Of a stretch of 64,000 nt of DNA, positions 57,971-64,000 are shown one piece after another. The position numbers and the translations under genes are program-made. The DNA is from Archilochus colubris (Eukaryota; Chordata; Aves; Apodiformes; Trochilidae). The stretch lies in the NCBI GenBank assembly GCA_023079485.1, contig CM041083.1:171733480-171797479 (forward strand). The letters run 5' to 3'. The notes beneath the pieces were generated by a model. The model searched no databases, was not told where the DNA came from, and saw only the letters and a list, made by a program, of their open reading frames with translations. The number at the start of each line of letters is the position of its first letter. Position 1 is the stretch's first letter.

Positions 57971-57975
57971 CTAGT

Positions 57976-60900
57976 CCAAAAGCTTCAGGTGAATGTCATA
58001 GTATGGTCAATATATCAGGATCTAAGTTTGTAACTCAGATTTAAGTTACTAACATTGGTTTGAATAACAGTCAAATGTATCCCTGCACCTGGTCACTATC
58101 CCCCTAGGGTAAATCACACTTTGACAGTTTTCATTGGTAGATGTTGTGTATCATCTGGTTAAACTGGACCTTTTTTCTGTATAGAAATGCTTTGAAAATG
58201 CCTTGAAATGCCAATTGGAAAAATTTTCAATGATCAATTTTTGTCAGAAAATTCTGATTTGGAAAAAACAATGTTGTTAGGAAAAGAAGGTCAATACCTA
58301 ATAATTTCCCCTTTGAAAGATTTTACATAGTTCCAGTGTTAGTTATTTCTGAGATAAAAAGGAAAAAAAGAATCCAGAAAATTAATTTTTATCAGAAGTT
58401 CAACTAATTGCAATAATGACATAAGTAATAATTACAAAGTCAATTTTCTCTGAAACTTCATGTCATTAATTCTCAACTTTTTGTCAGTGCTTTTCTTCTT
58501 TATTTTGACATATTTTTAATGTCAATTAAAGACAGAAAGGAGAAAATGTTTCCATCCCAATCCTGTTACATAAAAAAATTATAAATCTTCATATTGATGC
58601 AAAAAAGCTCCTTAAGTTCTCTCTGATCATCTTTGTACAAGGAATCTGAAGCTCTTAGGACAAGCAACATGCAATGTGGGTCCTGTGTGCATCAATGGTG
58701 CTTTGTTGCTGACTCTGATGCTGTAGTAGCCTGCCATGGAAAGTGACCTGGATGTTGTCACCTGTCATTTGTGTGTCTGCCTGAGCCCCTCTCAAGGGCC
58801 ATTTTGTAATGAGAGCCATAAGAAATCTGCATTTTGTAGTTAGCTTTTCTCAGAATTTATTTGGTTTCAAACAGTAATAGCAGGTGGCTTCTTCACAAGA
58901 GGTTTTTGTGCCACTGCTTTAGTCTTGTTGCTGAAGGGCCAATTAAAGTCATCTTTTGACTGGATCTACTTAGAAAAGGTAAACAAATGTGAAGAGTAAA
59001 TAAGATGCTTAGAGAAAACTTCAAGAAGCTGAAATGAGTTGGATACAGGCACACATGAATATTTTAAGGCATAAAAAGATAACCTGAAGTTTTGGCAAAG
59101 AGACTAAAATGATTTTTTTCTATTCCTGTATCAAACGTATCTATAGGAGGGAAAATTCTTTCAAGATCACTCCCTCCCCTGGATATTGCTGAATTTTATT
59201 TGTCCTTTTCTTTGCTTTTGTTCAGCTCAGTGTCCATTTCACTAAGCAGGTGAACTATACTATGTGACAGCTGTGAACTGGAGGTTTCTGACAGGTGCCA
59301 TCACTAGGACATACCATGCAGCCTCATGACATACCCCAGAGCTCTGTGGATAACAAGACATGATGAATATATAATGAAATAATGAAAACATAGTGGCTTT
59401 CAGCAGGATCTTTATCCCAAATGAGCCCTGATGTGCTGAAGGCAGTCTCATTCCCTTTTCTGAATAAGGAGTGCTAAGGTGGTGAGTGGCACACTGAGAT
59501 GCAAAAAAAAGCTACTTGGGCTAGGAATTAATGTGATTACTGCATCTCCTTGAAACTGCAGAAATGTCTTGACACCAGGCACAGTGTCATTGCTATCATA
59601 GAAAACTACTTGGAACATTGGAGCTGATTTGGCGAGACAGTCTCAGAGGAGTGGAGATGATGCCAGACACTCAGGATGGGAGCTTCCTGCTTCACTTGAA
59701 CAAATCTACCTTTAGAGCCCCTCTTTTTCCTGATGGGCATCCAATCCAATCCAGGGTCAGAGGGAAAGATGCATTTTGGTTTTGTCAAGCCTCCTTGCCT
59801 ATCTGTTACTGTCTTTGCTCAGCTTGTCTGCATTGTTGGTGTGGGAAACTGGAGTTGCTCTCATTTTCTTCCATCAGGTCAGATACTGATCCCTCCACCT
59901 TCAAATCTCTCCAAAATGCATGGTCAGAGCAACAAAACAGCAGTTTTGTGTTGTGCCATGTTGGAATCTCAACCTTGAACTGCACTTAGGTCTGCTCTAG
60001 TGCCCTCATTTTAAGAGAAAGGAGCGTACTGTAGACATTAACTAAACTGGGCGGTAGGTATATGCTAAAGACAGCAAATTCCTAAAGATGGTCAACAGAC
60101 ATCACAGAGGGGAGTTCTGGACTGTGTCACATCATCAGTTCAGTTACTGGATTAGGGACAGTGTTTTTACTCGGTCAGTCAGGTCTCAGTGGCTCCCTCC
60201 CAAAAGGAGACCAACAGGGATGCTTTTGTTTAATTCAGGGTAATGGGGAAATGGAAGCCCAGAGTAGTATGGCAATAGTAATGCAAACAGAATTATTAAA
60301 AAAACTGAGTAATTATAGTGCCTACATTTCTGAGAATTGTAGCAGAGGGAGTTCATAACACTACTCATTACTGTTTCCTATTCGGGTGCAAAGTTGTCCC
60401 CCACAGGCTGGCTGATGGCATTGCTTTGGTGGAGAAAGAAAGGGTTTCAGAGCCCAAATGAGTCCTGCTGTAATTTTGCTGAATTCCTCTCAGCATCTTT
60501 GTCACACATTGTGCCTCAGCATCAGTTCTTCTCACAACTGAATCCTTAGAGCACTTAATGTAATTAATGGAGGAATGACCTCATTAGTGAAACCACTTGA
60601 TCTTTTCTAATCCAATTCTCCCTTTCCTTACACTTTGATCTTTGTGCACTGCCTCTGTGTTTGTGTGAGCAAATGAAGGAGGAATGTTGTGCCTTATAAT
60701 TAACTCATTGGGTGAGGTGCCTTCTTGGGCCAACAGCTCGTGCTAAAGACTGTCTAAAGACAGTTGTGGAGCTGCAGATGTAGTTTGCCATGGTTGCCCA
60801 GCTGCTGTGTGCATTTTCTGGCATTCACACTACTGCTCTCAAACTCTGACTTACCACATACATAGGGATTCATCTCACTCAGCTTCAGGCATCCAAAAAC

Positions 60901-61617
60901 CATCTAAACCATTCATTTAGTCTCCCTCTCCAGGTGGCAAGACAATAGACACCTTCTGGTAGTGACTCAACCTATTCCTTTCTGGCCACAATTCTGTTCT
61001 TTAGACACAGAGGTCTGGTGCAATTTGAGATTTCCTAGACTACCTCTGACTATCCAGTCGACACTCCAGTAGGATACAAGTCTCATGTGGTGTCTATCAG
61101 CCCTATGAGGCGTAGGCTTACTCTGGAGTATCTTTAGTAGCACAGGATGTCTGTGTTCATACACCTGACTCATGGCTCAGAATCCCAGTCTATCAAGGGA
61201 TAACTCCCACTTCTGAGATGTCTTTCTGCCTTCACTGGCTGCAGGGCCCATAGGAATGGGATGCACCATGTCCCCACAGGGTTGGCAGGTCTGATACTAC
61301 TGATGATCCACATTCCCCTGAGGTGGCTGTAGGAAGTCATGCAGGATACATTAGGGTGTCAAACATGCCATTTATGTTTATATGTAGGCAGATGAATCAG
61401 GCTTTAATCAGATGATTATCTGAACCTAAAATCTGGACTCTGCTAATTGCTTGAACTTTAACAACATAAAGCCAACCCTAAAATTTCCATGCCTCCACAT
61501 TGGCTGTTCTTTCCAGCTCAGGTTGGCTGGCCAATGTTTCAAGCCCTGTGGTTTCTATCTGCCAAGAACCTATATTGATTGCTTTGCAATGCCTTTTAGA
61601 CAGACCACAGTGGCTCT
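57976..61617. other. no gene or recognised repeat
   Basis: Nothing identifiable. The frames 59618-59989 and 59733-59978 overlap in different phases and have no motif. 58180-58600 is AT-rich. Confidence 0.55.
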
Positions 61618-62494
61618 ACAGAACCATACAATTGTTTTGGTTGGAAAAGGCCTTTAAGGTCACCAAGTCCAACCTTTAACACTGTCAATGCCACCACTAA
61701 CCATGTCCCTAAGCACCACATCTACACATCTTATAAATACCTCTAGGGATGGTCATTCAACCTGGGCAGCCTGTTCCAGTGCCTTGTGGAAAATCCGTGG
61801 AGGCTTAAGGACAACACGTATTCACCAATATGGTTAAAGTGAAGTCATCTATTAACAACTCACACTCACTTTATATAGAGCCCTTGTTTATATAACGATA
61901 TCTTGCAGGTGGCTATATCTTGGCCACAAATCCTGTTCTCACAGAACTTCTGCTGGCTACATCATTACCCTGCTATTCTTCTTTTCTGCTGCCAGCTCCC
62001 TTTTTCTCATAGCTCATCTTTCAGTAACCTTGCAACTAGGCCTCAAGGCCCTTACCTTACTCTAGCTAAAGCTAAATAGTCAGGATTGCTCACATGTCTG
62101 TTTTCTTCCTAACAGTTTCCCAAGAGTGCCTGACAACCCTTTCAGCAAAGCTACTTTTCCTAATATCCAATCTAAACCTTCCCTGGTACAACTTGAGACC
62201 ATCTCCTCTTATTCTATCTCTTCTTAATTGGGAAAAGAGACCAAACCCCACCTTGCTACACCCTCCTTTCAGGTAGTTGTAGAGAGCATTGAGGTCTCCC
62301 CTCAGCCTCTTTTTCTCCAGGCTAAAAATCCTCAGTTCCTTGAGCTGGTCCTCATAAGGCTTGTGCTCTAGACCCTTCACCAGCTTCACTGACCTTCTCT
62401 GGACACTCTCCAGCACATCAATGTCCTTACTATGGTGAGGGGCCCAAAACTGAAAAAGGTATTCAAGGTGTGGCCTCACCAGTGCTGAGTCCAG
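61618..62494 (-). mobile_element. CR1 LINE, minus strand, split by a solo LTR
   Basis: The two parts are 61618-61784 (tail, UTR and last codons) and 62132-62494 (the upstream C-terminal frame). The minus frame 62090-62731 reads '[17 protein letters not shown]', '[20 protein letters not shown]', '[20 protein letters not shown]' and '[20 protein letters not shown]'. It then leaves CR1 after 'RVVRH', exactly at the LTR boundary. Taking out 61785-62125 and one GTGCCT restores a normal CR1 sequence. The tail is worn (ACCATACAATTG). Confidence 0.93.
61785..62125 (-). mobile_element. solo LTR inside a CR1, minus strand, 6-bp target duplication
   Basis: This 341-bp block interrupts a CR1 and is flanked by GTGCCT (61779-61784 and 62126-62131). 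Read on the minus strand it ends GATTTTCCACA, the CA expected of an LTR, and starts TCTTGGGAAAC, one base from the expected TG. A CTATATAAAG promoter box (complement at about 61869-61878) supports this orientation. The 6-bp duplication suggests a class II (ERVK-like) retrovirus. It differs from the short family at 50037 and 52413. No internal genes remain. Confidence 0.8.
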
Positions 62495-62790
62495 GGCTTC
62501 TTGTTTCCACTGGTTTGATTTTAACTCACACATCCCAGAGGGAAGCTGGATATTTAATGTCTTTGTGCTTGCACTGAGCTCTTTGCAGTGGTGCTCAACT
62601 GCTACCTGGGGTGGCTTGCATGAGCTCAGGTATCTCCATGCTCCAGGGTAATTCTCTGCATCACAGACACACCCACTGGGATTTCCTATGACATGAGAAT
62701 GAATGGAAGTGTTCTTGACTGTTGTTAGCAATCATTTTATACAATTCCAGCTTTGTACAGCGACTTGGTTAGAAATGCTTATGACTGATG
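62495..62790. other. no gene or recognised repeat
   Basis: A short spacer between the interrupted CR1 and the next LTR. Nothing identifiable. Confidence 0.5.
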
Positions 62791-62795
62791 TGCAG

Positions 62796-63614
62796 TGTCA
62801 GGGTTTAACACTGGCCCGGCAACTAAACCAAGTAACAGATGCTCTCTATTAATCTCTCTCTCCTCCTTGATAAAGAAAGGAGAGAGAATAAGGGAGAGAG
62901 ACTTATGGGTTGGAAACTAAACTACAGAACTTTAATGAAACAGTAATGATAAATAGGAAAAATTACTAAATATATACAAATATACAGGAAAATGGAAACC
63001 ACATTCCTCCCCCCTTTTCCTCCAGTAACTCTCACGTCACCACCGAGGCTGCAGGGCAGCCCTGGGAAAGTCCAGGCTGGACTCCTGGAGTCGGCAGCAG
63101 TTGGGAACTGGAGGCAGGAACACACAGATATGGGCTGGCACGGATCAGGACCAGAGGCAGAGGAACGGACGGAATCCTTCCAGGATGCCGGGTGAAGGAA
63201 GAGAAGCAGGAAAGGCAGGAAGGGCAGGCAGCCAGAAGCTGTAAGCAGTAAAAAAATATCTTGGCCCTCGTCATGCCTCAAATTTATACTGAGTGTGATG
63301 CATATGGGTTGGAATACTCTGTTTGGTCAATTCTGGCATCTATCCTGTCCATTCCTCCCCAAAGGAGGGCTCAGGTGGGACCTCTTTATCCTTCTGGGTG
63401 GTAAAATGTTCTCATCAGAGCTGAGCAGTGTCCTTGGCTCTGCATACCAGTCTCTAGCAGTAACTATAAACATCGAGTGTTATCAGTCCTAGAAGCACAC
63501 ACTGTCTGAGAAACTTGCTGTTAATTTCAGCAAGTGCAACTACTTACAAGAGACTTAGCTAAAAGCAAAAGTACAAGTCAGAAAATCACCTTTATCCTGG
63601 CCCAAACCAGGACA
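62796..63614 (-). mobile_element. solo LTR of an avian ERVL-like retrovirus, minus strand, 5-bp target duplication
   Basis: The plus strand runs from TGTCAGGGTTTAACACTGGC to GGCCCAAACCAGGACA. Read on the minus strand it starts TGTCCTGGTTTGGGCCAGGA, a very common avian LTR opening. It is flanked by TGCAG at 62791-62795 and 63615-63619. A TATAAATTT box (complement near 63281-63289) and an ATTAAA (complement at 62931-62936) are in the right order for this orientation. It is 819 bp long with no attached gag, pol or env. Frames inside it on both strands (62922-63281, 62992-63195) are by-products. Confidence 0.9.
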
Positions 63615-63619
63615 TGCAG

Positions 63620-64000
63620 TAACAAAAATAGTAGCTCTGTACATGTTGCTATCAAATACAGTTTGTGCACTCCTGGAAAAAAATGATGGAATGTGGAAAT
63701 GGGATATTTCCCAGGTGAAGAATGAAGTGCAACATGCTCAAGTATCTTTCTCACTCCCTTCCCTCCCACGTTTACTGCCCACATATTCTTTCTCTTCCAT
63801 TAATTTTGTCTCTTGCCAGTAAATTGTGGAGATTGTATTTCTCCCTGGCCTAGTTACAAACTAACAGTCATGTTCAGTGTCTCACCAACTCTTTTTTCAA
63901 AATTTTGGCCTAATATGTATCAGCAAGACTGTAGTCTAGATTAGGCATCCTTCTGCACACACATTATGAATCACATTGATAGCAGGGAGTGGCATCCTCA
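63620..64000. other. no gene or recognised repeat
   Basis: Nothing identifiable to the end of the window. The frame 63578-63784 overlaps the LTR edge and has no motif. Confidence 0.5.

Noticed and set aside
62090..62731. 213-codon minus-strand frame as a gene
   Set aside because: It is the C-terminal part of CR1 reverse transcriptase fused by chance to LTR and flanking sequence; there is no start context or full domain.

Overview
This window is vertebrate nuclear DNA, almost certainly from a bird. The main sign is the dominant dispersed repeat, the non-LTR retrotransposon CR1. Its copies are mostly truncated at the 5' end and finish in the avian tail repeat ATTCTATG. The window also holds long terminal repeats (LTRs) of avian endogenous retroviruses, several with clear target-site duplications. 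The base composition is AT-rich overall. I cannot name the species.

I find no credible protein-coding gene, exon, tRNA or rRNA. The long open frames are either pieces of the CR1 reverse transcriptase (for example 21095-21862, 35115-35594, 56238-56522 and 62090-62731) or chance frames without recognisable motifs. The window looks like a gene desert or the inside of a very large intron.

Layout: 1-6763 is mostly unrecognised, with a CR1 tail and two worn minus-strand CR1 pieces. 6764-8183 is a compact cluster: two tandem CR1 3' ends joined at a palindromic junction, a third CR1 tail and a minus-strand LTR. 8184-15371 is the longest stretch without a recognised repeat. 15372-16545 has two CR1 pieces and an AT microsatellite zone. 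19253-19318 is a perfect 21-bp hairpin. 20150-22054 is a CR1 apparently split by an LTR-like block. 23470-24310, 37690-38265 and 55340-56100 are very old CR1 relics resembling the archosaur/turtle type. 25772-26383, 31983-32313 and 35118-35841 are younger CR1 copies. 34961-35057 and 41299-41399 are two copies of a repeat I cannot name. 49942-52730 carries two solo LTRs of one short family, in opposite orientations. 56157-57970 and 61618-63614 hold more CR1 and three further solo LTRs.

Nothing here works as a gene system. The value of the window is as a layered record of retrotransposition: old CR1, then younger CR1, then retroviral LTRs that landed inside CR1 copies and recombined down to solo LTRs. 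I did not find an undescribed functional system. The least explained items are the 21-bp hairpin, the unnamed two-copy repeat and the short solo-LTR family whose 3' end is duplicated inside one copy.
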